From assembly GCA_017860295.1 (NCBI GenBank), contig JAFNAS010000003.1, forward strand, positions 124,001 to 188,000: DNA of 64,000 bases, read 5' to 3'. The DNA is from Bacteroidota bacterium (GTDB lineage: Bacteria > Bacteroidota > Bacteroidia > Bacteroidales > Paludibacteraceae). The notes under the pieces were generated by a model. That model did no database searches, was not told the DNA's origin, and saw only the letters and a program-made list of their open reading frames with translations. Within the stretch, counting starts at the first letter, position 1. Each line of letters opens with the position of its first letter. Positions 8,215 through 16,566 of this stretch are shown piece after piece. Both the position numbers and the translations under genes were made by a program.

Positions 8215-10197
8215 TTATTTCCATAAAGCCGGAATGTTGAGTTCGAATAGGCCTGCTTTTTCCGAATCGCCGTCTTCATGAATCAGCTTGATACATCCCG
8301 GATATTTGAATTCTATAACCATAAAATACTTGTGCAACGTCTCGATCACTCCCACTTCTTTGTCAAGAGGATTTAGGCGTAGACTGGCAAGAATGAAATA
8401 ACGCACGTGATTCCGGTACAAAGGTTCAAGTAAGTGATCCGGATCAAAATAATATATGTTTTGTCTCTCCGGTTGTTGTTCTAGCCAAGCAAATCCATCC
8501 TTAATCCAGCGTGTATTGGTGACTCGAAAGCGGGTTTCAAACTTTGCCAGGGTATCGGCAGGCATGCTATAAAGTACCAACGTGCCCGGAGGTGGCATAT
8601 TCTCAACTTTTTGAAAAGAGCCGGAAATAACACATAATGTGTATTTTGCAATGTCCGGATAGAGTTTTTTTAGTGCAGCGTCAGGCATCGACAAAATTAC
8701 GGATTTATATCCGGGTTTCAGCTTCTTTTTTATAGTTTCGTACGGGGAACCGTTAAGACGGAAAATCCCATAGAAATCACGATGGCTATAGATAAACGAA
8801 ATGTTAGGCTTTCTGACTGCAATATTGTATTGTTTGGGTAGGTTTTCAGCTGCCCAAACACTTGACAGAATATAATTTTGCCAGTCAGGTGTCATTCCGT
8901 AGAGAGGTTCACCGCTTATGTTATGTGATAGTCTATCTGTCGAATCTGGTACCTTGCTCAGAGTTGCGCTGGTTGTTGTGCAAAATATCAGACCGAATAG
9001 AGTGGGATAAATCCATTGATAACGGCTAAATTTGGGTTGTTTTAGTATTTCATACAGCAGATATGCGAATAGCAATAGGATGTATGGGTAGTAGACCAAA
9101 ATTTGTCTCCACTGATCCCATGTCTCTTGCAAGGCAAAAAATGTGGTGATACTCAAAAAAAGAACATGGTAAGATAGATATTGGGCAACGCGGTTCTTCC
9201 GTATGATAGAAAAATAGAGTGCCATTATCAGTAATGCATAGGTCAGAGTAGTCAAAATAGGAATCCCTTTTACATGTTCGGCTCGGAATCCCATAAGCAT
9301 GTAGATATGCTTGGAGAAAAAATTGTTGGAGTTGATGAAGAACCGGTGTACAAAGCCACCTATATCTTCTTTTCCCATTTGTTCATTGTAGAGACTTTTG
9401 TAAGAGACCTCAGCAAACTGTGATCCGCCAAAAATACCCTGTGATCCCCAAATTAAGTATTTTGCCAGCGAAAACAACAAAAATATTGCAGCGAATGTTA
9501 GTATAAGCGTCAATGCCGATTTCCATTCTTTTTGCAGTAATAGATAACTAACGATGCAGGCGATGGCTACTATACCAATATTGCGGGTAAGAAAAAGAAA
9601 AAGAGCAACCAGAGATACAATGGCTGCTTTACGGATATCATCCTTTAGCTTGAAGGTGTGCAATTGGGCATAGTACTTCAATACCAGATAAATCAGTAAT
9701 GCCTGAAGAAAAAGGTAAAGAGCTTCGGTATAGGTTTGACTGGCAAAATAGAGGTAATAAGAGCAAACGGAAGTGATAATGTAAGCAACTACTACTACCG
9801 AAGGCGCTAATTTTTCTCGGAAAGCACTGAAAAAAAAGTAGAGAGATCCGATAATTAAGGCTAAAGAAAAAAGTTTTAGAATGATGATGTTGATGCCAAA
9901 AATAGCAATCAATCCGCTAAGCAGGACGGAATAGAAAGTCCCTTTGTAAACTGGAAGTTGGCCTTCTTTCAGAAAATTCCATGCATTTTCGATATACATG
10001 GAGTCATCTCCTCCTGTACTTACATTACATTCAAATAACAAACAGGCAAAAACAAAACCGATCACTAGTCCTGTCCATAGAATCTGTTGCATTCTTTTTG
10101 ACAATATCTCGTCCAATTTGACGAGTAAATTAGTCGGTTGTGAATCTTGTTTTTGATTTTTGTTGGTAGCGATCTGCTTCTTCTTTTGTACTGGCAT
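8215..10197 (-). CDS. Multi-spanning membrane protein, GT-C glycosyltransferase-like
   Basis: A 660-residue protein with a basic cytoplasmic N terminus (KKKQIATNKNQKQ), many hydrophobic spans between about residues 38 and 410, and a soluble C-terminal domain. After the first span is TGGDDSMYIENAWNFL, an acidic pair in the first periplasmic loop like the catalytic aspartates of GT-C enzymes, which transfer sugars from lipid carriers. The layout fits the large group of Bacteroidota family-39-like membrane proteins, but no known pathway gene is beside it. It lies 10 nt after rnc and may be at the end of the acpP-fabF-rnc transcript. The role is uncertain; a non-enzymatic membrane protein cannot be excluded. 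Confidence 0.6.
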   Translation of the reverse strand: MPVQKKKQIATNKNQKQDSQPTNLLVKLDEILSKRMQQILWTGLVIGFVFACLLFECNVSTGGDDSMYIENAWNFLKEGQLPVYKGTFYSVLLSGLIAIFGINIIILKLFSLALIIGSLYFFFSAFREKLAPSVVVVAYIITSVCSYYLYFASQTYTEALYLFLQALLIYLVLKYYAQLHTFKLKDDIRKAAIVSLVALFLFLTRNIGIVAIACIVSYLLLQKEWKSALTLILTFAAIFLLFSLAKYLIWGSQGIFGGSQFAEVSYKSLYNEQMGKEDIGGFVHRFFINSNNFFSKHIYMLMGFRAEHVKGIPILTTLTYALLIMALYFSIIRKNRVAQYLSYHVLFLSITTFFALQETWDQWRQILVYYPYILLLFAYLLYEILKQPKFSRYQWIYPTLFGLIFCTTTSATLSKVPDSTDRLSHNISGEPLYGMTPDWQNYILSSVWAAENLPKQYNIAVRKPNISFIYSHRDFYGIFRLNGSPYETIKKKLKPGYKSVILSMPDAALKKLYPDIAKYTLCVISGSFQKVENMPPPGTLVLYSMPADTLAKFETRFRVTNTRWIKDGFAWLEQQPERQNIYYFDPDHLLEPLYRNHVRYFILASLRLNPLDKEVGVIETLHKYFMVIEFKYPGCIKLIHEDGDSEKAGLFELNIPALWK

Positions 10198-10207
10198 ACC
10201 CTATAAA

Positions 10208-11050
10208 TTAAGTTATAGCCTCTTCCGGCTCAGAAGCAGTTTCGTTACTGAGTATCTCATCCTGATGGTTATTGTTCTCTGGTAGCTGATTCCTAATTTG
10301 TTCTCTGAAATCAACATCATCCTGAAGCTTTTTTAATGCCATTTTAGCGGCATTTTGGTGCGACTCTTTCTTAGAGTGTCCTACACCTAATCCACCTACC
10401 AATCCGTTAATCAGTACGTGGGTTTGAAAGGTTAATTCGTTGCGCCTATCATGAAAGGTTTCTATCACCTCAAACTCGACCGGCACTTTATTGGATTGTC
10501 CCCATTCGATCAGCCTTGATTTGAAGTTGACCTCCTTGTTTGCCATTTTGTTGACGTCGATGGAGGAAGCAATCAATTTCGTTTCGATAAATTGCTTGCA
10601 CCGTTCATATCCCTGGTCAAGGTAGATGGCTCCGATAAGGGCTTCAAAAGCATTGCCGAAAATGTTATTGCCGTGTAGCGCTCCGTTTTTTGGCGAAAGC
10701 TGCATGAGTTTTGGAATACCCAGTTCGATGGCTAATTTGTTGAGCGATTCCCGTTGTACTATCTTGGAGCGGGTATCGGTCAGGAAACCTTCTTCTTTAT
10801 CGGCAAAACGATGGTAAACAATGTCCGCCACGATCGAGTTGATGATGGCATCTCCCAGAAATTCGAGTCGCTCGTTGTTTACCGCATTCCCCTGCGCGTC
10901 TTTAACTCCGGTCGATTTGTGGCACATGGCCAGTTCATAGAGGTCGAGGTTGTCGGGGATGATGCCGGTCAGTCGATAAAATAACAGATAAGGCTCTTGA
11001 CGAATTCTCGAAAAGAGCCTTATCTTTTTATAGAGTTTCTGAATAATCAC
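10208..11050 (-). CDS. rnc: Ribonuclease III
   Basis: A 280-residue double-strand-specific endoribonuclease that processes rRNA precursors and structured mRNAs. The catalytic signature NNERLEFLGDAIINSI is near residues 58-73, and the second acidic site is in GNAFEALIGAIYLDQG (about 132-147). A dsRNA-binding domain follows (NFKSRLIEWGQSN to ESHQNAAKMALKKL). The acidic C-terminal tail is an extra. It starts 3 nt after fabF, giving the conserved acpP-fabF-rnc order. Confidence 0.96.
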   Translation of the reverse strand: MIIQKLYKKIRLFSRIRQEPYLLFYRLTGIIPDNLDLYELAMCHKSTGVKDAQGNAVNNERLEFLGDAIINSIVADIVYHRFADKEEGFLTDTRSKIVQRESLNKLAIELGIPKLMQLSPKNGALHGNNIFGNAFEALIGAIYLDQGYERCKQFIETKLIASSIDVNKMANKEVNFKSRLIEWGQSNKVPVEFEVIETFHDRRNELTFQTHVLINGLVGGLGVGHSKKESHQNAAKMALKKLQDDVDFREQIRNQLPENNNHQDEILSNETASEPEEAIT

Positions 11051-11053
11051 CTG

Positions 11054-12316
11054 TTACTTTGCAAATTTCTTTACGATAATACTTGCATTGTGACCGCCAA
11101 ATCCAAACGTGTTCGATAATGCAGCTCGAACAGTACGTTTTTGGGCTTTGTTAAAGGTAAAGTTCAATTTATAATCAATCTCTTCATCTTCATCGCCTTC
11201 ATGGAAATTGATGGTTGGCGGAACAATATCATTCACCACAGAAAGAATGCTGGCCATTGCTTCTACGGCGCCGGCGGCACCCAACAAATGACCTGTCATT
11301 GATTTTGTCGAACTGATATTCAGCTTGTAAGCGTAGTCACCGAAAACATCCTTAATGGCTTTAGCTTCGGAGATATCACCTACAGGGGTCGATGTTCCGT
11401 GAACATTGATATAATCAATATCTTCGGGATTCATTTCTGCATCTTTCAATGCTCTTTGCATCACTAATTTTGCGCCCAATCCGTCAGGGTGAGTAGCCGT
11501 CAGGTGATAGGCGTCAGCCGACATTCCTCCACCAACTACTTCGCAAAGGATATTTGCACCACGAGCCAGAGCATGTTCCAATTCTTCGAGGATGATACAA
11601 CCGGCACCTTCTCCCATCACAAAACCATCACGGCTTTTGCTGAAAGGGCGTGAAGCTCCCTGAGGATCATCGTTTCGGGTCGAAAGAGCAGTCAACGCGT
11701 TGAAACCGCCAACACCACCCGGGGTAATAGCTGCTTCGGCGCCACCAGCTACAATCATATTTGCTTTGCCGAGACGAATATGGGTGAATGCATCAATGAG
11801 TGCATTGGTTGAAGAAGCACATGCCGATACGGTCCCATAGTTCGGTCCATGAAATCCGTATATGATCGAAATTTGACCGGCTGCAATATCCGAAATCATC
11901 TTCGGAATAAAGAAGGGGTTAAACTTAGGACCGATCGCCGGATTTGCATAATATCCGCCGATTTCCTGTTCGAAAGTTTGAATACCTCCGATGCCGGCGG
12001 CGAAAATCACACCTACTTCGTCCTTGTCGATTTTTTCAAGATCGGCACCACAATTGTCAATTGCTTCTTTTGCGGCTGCAATCGCATAAAGTGTGTAGCG
12101 GTCGCATTTCCGTAGCTCTTTTCTGTCTAATAGCAGGCTGGGGTCAAAACCTTTGACCTCGCATGCAAAGTGGCTCTTAAATAGTGATGCGTCAAAATGA
12201 GTAATAGGTCCTGCGCCACTCACACCGTTAATCAGACTCTCCCATGTTTCAGGGGCTGAATTGCCTAACGGAGTGATAGCACCAAGACCTGTTACTACTA
12301 CTCGTTTTAATTCCAT
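11054..12316 (-). CDS. fabF: 3-oxoacyl-[ACP] synthase II
   Basis: A 420-residue condensing enzyme that extends acyl-ACP with malonyl-ACP in fatty-acid synthesis. The catalytic cysteine is in SACASSTNALIDA (about residue 165), and the two histidines are in NVHGTSTPVGD and TGHLLGAAGAVEA. The N-terminal RVVVTGLGAITPLG is typical of the family. It lies 17 nt after acpP and overlaps almost directly with rnc downstream, so the three are likely one operon. Confidence 0.97.
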   Translation of the reverse strand: MELKRVVVTGLGAITPLGNSAPETWESLINGVSGAGPITHFDASLFKSHFACEVKGFDPSLLLDRKELRKCDRYTLYAIAAAKEAIDNCGADLEKIDKDEVGVIFAAGIGGIQTFEQEIGGYYANPAIGPKFNPFFIPKMISDIAAGQISIIYGFHGPNYGTVSACASSTNALIDAFTHIRLGKANMIVAGGAEAAITPGGVGGFNALTALSTRNDDPQGASRPFSKSRDGFVMGEGAGCIILEELEHALARGANILCEVVGGGMSADAYHLTATHPDGLGAKLVMQRALKDAEMNPEDIDYINVHGTSTPVGDISEAKAIKDVFGDYAYKLNISSTKSMTGHLLGAAGAVEAMASILSVVNDIVPPTINFHEGDEDEEIDYKLNFTFNKAQKRTVRAALSNTFGFGGHNASIIVKKFAK

Positions 12317-12333
12317 ACAGAGTTATCGAGTTA

Positions 12334-12567
12334 TTAAAGCGCGCTTTCGATATGAGCAATAGCTTCGCCCACTGTCGAAATCTTTTCAGCTTGATCGTCG
12401 GGAATAGTAATGCCAAAGGCTTTTTCGAATTCCATGATCAATTCTACAGTGTCGAGTGAGTCAGCGCCTAAGTCGTTAGTAAAACTAGCTTGTGGTGTTA
12501 CTTCTGATTCGTCAACGCCTAATTTGTCAACGATAATCGCTTTTACTTTGTCTGCAACTTCTGACAT
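12334..12567 (-). CDS. acpP: Acyl carrier protein
   Basis: A 77-residue acidic protein when started at the ATG at 12567 ([17 protein letters not shown]). The frame could extend upstream to 12621, but the shorter form matches the family length and the known N terminus. The phosphopantetheine serine is in [13 protein letters not shown] (about residue 37). It carries growing fatty acyl chains for FabF, encoded next. Confidence 0.97.
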   Translation of the reverse strand: MSEVADKVKAIIVDKLGVDESEVTPQASFTNDLGADSLDTVELIMEFEKAFGITIPDDQAEKISTVGEAIAHIESAL

Positions 12568-12618
12568 AACTTTAAAGTTTTTGGTTGTAAATGAAATTTG
12601 TTTTATAAATTTGCGCTG

Positions 12619-12626
12619 CAAAGGAA
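12619..12626 (-). promoter_or_regulatory. Possible promoter of acpP-fabF-rnc
   Basis: Minus-strand TTCCTTTG is one base from the Bacteroidota -7 consensus and lies about 50 nt before acpP. The divergent purN gene starts at 12723. Confidence 0.35.
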
Positions 12627-12722
12627 CGAATTTTTTTTTGAAAAGCCATGCGTTTTCTTATAAAAATGAGAGCTTTTTGCACAAAACGCACTTCAATGTG
12701 CATAAAAATTCCCTTTTATTCC

Positions 12723-13298
12723 ATGACTAAAATCGCTATTTTCGCCTCAGGATCAGGTAGTAATGCCGAAAATATTGTTCGTTACTTCAAGGCTCATTCC
12801 TCTGTTTCGGTAGCATTAATTTTAACAAACAACGCCGATGCTTATGTCCTCGAACGTGCCCGAAAGTTACATATTCCGTCGGTGGTTTTTTCCAAAAAAG
12901 AGATGAACGAAGGCGATTCGGTGTTGAAGTTGCTTAAAGAAAATAATATTGCATGGGTTATATTGGCCGGATTTCTGCTCAAGATTCCCGACAATATTAT
13001 TGCAGCCTATTCCGATCGTATTCTGAATATTCATCCGGCTCTGTTGCCCAAATATGGAGGAAAAGGTATGTATGGCAGTCGTGTGCATGAGGCTGTGGTA
13101 GCCTCAGGTGAAGAGGAATCTGGTATCACAATTCATTATGTAAATGCACATTATGATAAAGGACAGATTCTGTTTCAGACTGCATGCCGGGTGTTACCTA
13201 CCGACTCGGCTGATGATGTAGCTTCCAAGGTACATGCGTTGGAATATGAATATTTTCCGAAAGTGATCGATGAGGTGATTGCGAGTAAAAAGAGATAA
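12723..13298 (+). CDS. purN: Phosphoribosylglycinamide formyltransferase (folate-dependent)
   Basis: A 191-residue enzyme from the ATG at 12723 (MTKIAIFASGSGSNAENIV); the longer upstream frame adds 25 residues with no family likeness. It transfers a formyl group from 10-formyl-THF to GAR in purine synthesis. The phosphate loop SGSGSN is at the N terminus, the catalytic asparagine and histidine are in LNIHPALLPKYGG, and the aspartate is in GITIHYVNAHYDKGQI. The gene is divergent from acpP. A formate-dependent alternative, purT, is present at 51013-52194. Confidence 0.96.
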   Translation: MTKIAIFASGSGSNAENIVRYFKAHSSVSVALILTNNADAYVLERARKLHIPSVVFSKKEMNEGDSVLKLLKENNIAWVILAGFLLKIPDNIIAAYSDRILNIHPALLPKYGGKGMYGSRVHEAVVASGEEESGITIHYVNAHYDKGQILFQTACRVLPTDSADDVASKVHALEYEYFPKVIDEVIASKKR

Positions 13299-13344
13299 AA
13301 CGAATCTGGCAGCTGTTTTTTGATAGTTGCCGGATTCGTTTTTA
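13297..13344. terminator. Bidirectional terminator between purN and the OstA-like gene
   Basis: AAAACGAATC and GATTCGTTTT arms with inner GGCA/TGCC pairing form a long stem. T-tracts lie on both strands, serving purN (stop at 13298) and the convergent gene stopping at 13347. Confidence 0.8.
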
Positions 13345-13346
13345 CT

Positions 13347-15116
13347 TTACTTTTTTACTTTCTTTTCTGTCGGTTTCGGAATACCAACCTGTTTGTGTCG
13401 TCCACTGAGAGATTTTGTCTTGTCCAATGGAATAAAGGTGAAGATATCCTCTTGATTTTTTGGTCTGACTGCTTCTTGCCAGTTATAATTTTTGAGAAAC
13501 ATCTGATCTTTCTTTGTCTTTTCGGGAGGATAAAGAGTGCCGTTCGATAGGGGTCGCAGCACAATTTTATCAATCTTTTTTTCTTTGATAAACATGGTTA
13601 GAAAACTACTTTGCGTGGTGTTCATCCCGATTAGCGTACTGTCTTTGTCTCGTGGAAAATAGAGCGATTCGGCATTTCCACTGACATCGATTCGGTAAAT
13701 TTCCCGGTTTTTGGTATACGCTTTCAGATCTTTTCCCGAAACCTGATTGAAACGGATACTGTCGCTTTGCTGTATGACAAAAGCCGACCGGATGACGTGA
13801 ATATGTTCTAATTCTTTGTTTTTGAAGTAAGAATGAATTTCTTCGCCCGATATTTGTTGTTCATCCGACCATAGAACGGGCACGCCGTACATTCGCATTA
13901 CCGAATCGCGGTCGGAATAGAAAAGAGAATCGCATTTGCCTTGCAGATCGTTACGGAAAAATCGCACATTGTGAAAGCCTTTGGCGCAGTTGAATACTGA
14001 GTCTTTCATCATGGCTAAGGTATCGGCATGCATGTAAAGAGTATCCTCCTGTGAACGTTGTACCAATTTGGCCCGTTTAGTGACAAATCCATAACTCTTG
14101 TTGTCGTTGTAATATCCGTAATGGCCGTAGAGGGTTATTTGCTGGGCTGTGTCATTTATTTCTACGTTATGATACGCATTGCCTATGCCCAGTTTTTTGT
14201 CGTAAAAAATGGTGTCGGCAGTCAGTTGCCTACCATCCGGATTCCGGACAATGGAACGGTTCAATAGCTGGGAATGGTCAGTATGCGTATCGTACCAACC
14301 TCGAGTAGAAGTGATGGTTGTTTTATTTTTGTGGACAATATCGGTAGGTCCCACAATGGTGGCTCTGCCGCTTTTTGTGTCGTATTGAAGCGTATCCGAT
14401 CGCATGACGAAGTCGGGATTTACCAACTTGACCGCAGTTTTGAAGAATGCCGTATGGATAGCCGGATAATATTGTCCTATCAGAGAGGTCAGCACATTGT
14501 CACCATTGGTGATGCGGCCTCCGGTGGTGTAATAGCCTACATTTTCCATGCGGTCGTATAACAGAGAATCGGTCGTAAGTATCGTCCCTTTGTTCTCCAT
14601 TCGTACGTTATATTTCAGGTGCGCCTGTTTGCTGTTTCCGTCGTAAAAGAGTACGTCGCCATAAAGATGCAGTGTGTCTCCCTGTATCATATGCACATTG
14701 CCAAATGCATCCAGCGAATTCTCCTGTTCGTAAAAATAGGCACTGTCGCAGTAGAGGTAGGTATTATCTTGCCGGAAACGAACGTTCTGTGAGATAATTT
14801 CTACATCCGGATAAAGCACCTGATTGCCTCTCCAAATATCGGCATGTTCAAGGAAAATAACCGATTTACTATGTTTGCCAATTTTGGGTAACTGGGTAGG
14901 GTGTAACACCTGTTGTGTATTTTTGAAGGCCGCCTCTTTGTCTTCTTTGGGCTTGAGCAATTCTTCGGCACTCTGTAACCTCTGATGTCGTGGCAAAGGA
15001 AAGGCTGTTTTGGGGTCGGGTTGTTGTGCCACCAGCCAATGCAAAAACAAGCATAACGTACATAAAAGTACGATATGCCTGTTTGAATATTCAATAAAAC
15101 GGCGATTTGCCATCAA
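13347..15116 (-). CDS. OstA/LptA-like LPS transport protein
   Basis: A 589-residue exported protein with an N-terminal hydrophobic signal (HIVLLCTLCLFLHWLVAQQ). It is built from repeated beta-strand units such as DTLHLYGDVLFYDGNSKQAHL and DSLLYDRMENVGYYTTGGRITNG, the OstA (LptA/LptD-N) pattern in which strands line up to form an LPS-binding jellyroll. Bacteroidota have a long OstA-like protein of this kind, and its role in LPS export is inferred from the fold. It follows two SurA-like foldase genes on the same strand, which suggests outer-membrane assembly. Confidence 0.85.
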   Translation of the reverse strand: MMANRRFIEYSNRHIVLLCTLCLFLHWLVAQQPDPKTAFPLPRHQRLQSAEELLKPKEDKEAAFKNTQQVLHPTQLPKIGKHSKSVIFLEHADIWRGNQVLYPDVEIISQNVRFRQDNTYLYCDSAYFYEQENSLDAFGNVHMIQGDTLHLYGDVLFYDGNSKQAHLKYNVRMENKGTILTTDSLLYDRMENVGYYTTGGRITNGDNVLTSLIGQYYPAIHTAFFKTAVKLVNPDFVMRSDTLQYDTKSGRATIVGPTDIVHKNKTTITSTRGWYDTHTDHSQLLNRSIVRNPDGRQLTADTIFYDKKLGIGNAYHNVEINDTAQQITLYGHYGYYNDNKSYGFVTKRAKLVQRSQEDTLYMHADTLAMMKDSVFNCAKGFHNVRFFRNDLQGKCDSLFYSDRDSVMRMYGVPVLWSDEQQISGEEIHSYFKNKELEHIHVIRSAFVIQQSDSIRFNQVSGKDLKAYTKNREIYRIDVSGNAESLYFPRDKDSTLIGMNTTQSSFLTMFIKEKKIDKIVLRPLSNGTLYPPEKTKKDQMFLKNYNWQEAVRPKNQEDIFTFIPLDKTKSLSGRHKQVGIPKPTEKKVKK

Positions 15117-15182
15117 TAAAAAATTTCAAGTTTCAAAATTCCAATATTTCGGTTTCCATGGGGCTACCCATAGTTTTCGGAA

Positions 15183-16541
15183 TCACTTTTGCCCCCAACC
15201 CGGATACTGGAAGGTACAGTTTTTCCATTTAGGATCGATGCGTACATAGGTTTCCCTTTGTTTTTTGAGGATCCAGTTGTGGATAATTTCGTTCTTTTGT
15301 TTGTTTTCCACAACAGCTTTCAGGGTTTGGTAATCGTCGGCCAGATTTGCTTTGTGGCTGGGCGTTTTCTCTTTGATTTTGATGATGGCGCAAATTTCAC
15401 GGTTTGTTTTGGTGTTGAGCATTACAAACGGTTTCGATATTTCGCCGACACTCATATTTTCTGCTTTTTTTGCAATTTCGGAAGGAAGTTGCTGTAGCTC
15501 GAATTTGGCGGTTCCGGTGTTTGCGTTAGTCATCAGTCCGTTGTTCATTTTTGTATCGGTATCGTATGAAAATCGACAAGCTTCTTCAAATGAGAATTTT
15601 CCATCGTGAATAAAGGTTAAGATGCTGTCAAGCCGTTGGATGGCTTTGTTTTCGGCATCTAAAGAGACTTGTGGTTTCAGAAGGATGTGACGAAAGTTGG
15701 CCAGTTCACCTCGTTTTTCGATCAATTGAATAAGGTGAAATCCGTATTCGGTTTCAATCACACGTGATACTTTCTTTGGATCGGTAAGGGCAAAGGCAGC
15801 ATTTGCAAAGGCCGGCACCAATTGTCCTCTGCCCATAAACCCGAGTTCGCCGCCGCGTTTTGCAGATTCGGTATCTTCGGAGTAAAGTCGTGCTAAAGTG
15901 GAGAATTGAGATTCGCCCGAGGTGATGCGTTCTCCGAAACTACGCAGTCTGTCTTTTACCCGATCGATTTCACTTTGTGGAATAACCGGATTGTTGGTGA
16001 TGATCTGTACCTCAATGGATGCAGGTACCATCGGAATACTATCGGCCTTCAGATTCTTGTAATATTTCCGGACTTCTGCCGGCGTTATTTTAATGTCTCC
16101 GATCAGTTTTTTCTGCATCTCTTCCACAAGCATCTGGTTGCGTGTCGGCTCGTACGATTCATTACGGACTTGCGCAAGAGGCTTGTTGAAATATTCTTCC
16201 AACTTTTCTTTCGAGCCGATTTGAGAAATCATGTAATTGATTCGGCGTTCAACAGCGCTATTGATCTGACTTTCGCTAACTACCACACTGTCGAGTTTTG
16301 CCTGATGCAGGAATAGCTTTTGAATGGCCATTTGCTCGGGTAGAACGCAATTCGGATCACCGTCAATTTTTTCTTCCTGATATTGCATCTGAAGCTTTTG
16401 ATTTTCAACGTCGGAACGGAGAATGGCTTCTTCGCCCACAACCCAGATTACCTCGTCGATAATATTATTTTGAGCCATGGCAAATTGTTGGAAGCCACCC
16501 AGAAACATCAGGATCGCCAGTTTTAATGTTGTTTTCTTCAT
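15183..16541 (-). CDS. SurA-like periplasmic peptidyl-prolyl isomerase
   Basis: A 452-residue protein with a signal peptide ending FAMAQ. The SurA-type N-terminal segment (IIDEVIWVVGEEAILRSDV) is followed by two parvulin (PpiC) regions, the first about 175-275 containing YSEDTESAKRGGELGFMGRGQLVPAFANAAF. It should chaperone outer-membrane proteins in the periplasm. It lies 25 nt after another PpiC protein gene and 66 nt before the OstA-like gene. Confidence 0.88.
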   Translation of the reverse strand: MKKTTLKLAILMFLGGFQQFAMAQNNIIDEVIWVVGEEAILRSDVENQKLQMQYQEEKIDGDPNCVLPEQMAIQKLFLHQAKLDSVVVSESQINSAVERRINYMISQIGSKEKLEEYFNKPLAQVRNESYEPTRNQMLVEEMQKKLIGDIKITPAEVRKYYKNLKADSIPMVPASIEVQIITNNPVIPQSEIDRVKDRLRSFGERITSGESQFSTLARLYSEDTESAKRGGELGFMGRGQLVPAFANAAFALTDPKKVSRVIETEYGFHLIQLIEKRGELANFRHILLKPQVSLDAENKAIQRLDSILTFIHDGKFSFEEACRFSYDTDTKMNNGLMTNANTGTAKFELQQLPSEIAKKAENMSVGEISKPFVMLNTKTNREICAIIKIKEKTPSHKANLADDYQTLKAVVENKQKNEIIHNWILKKQRETYVRIDPKWKNCTFQYPGWGQK

Positions 16542-16566
16542 GTTTATGAATTGAAATTACGTGTAA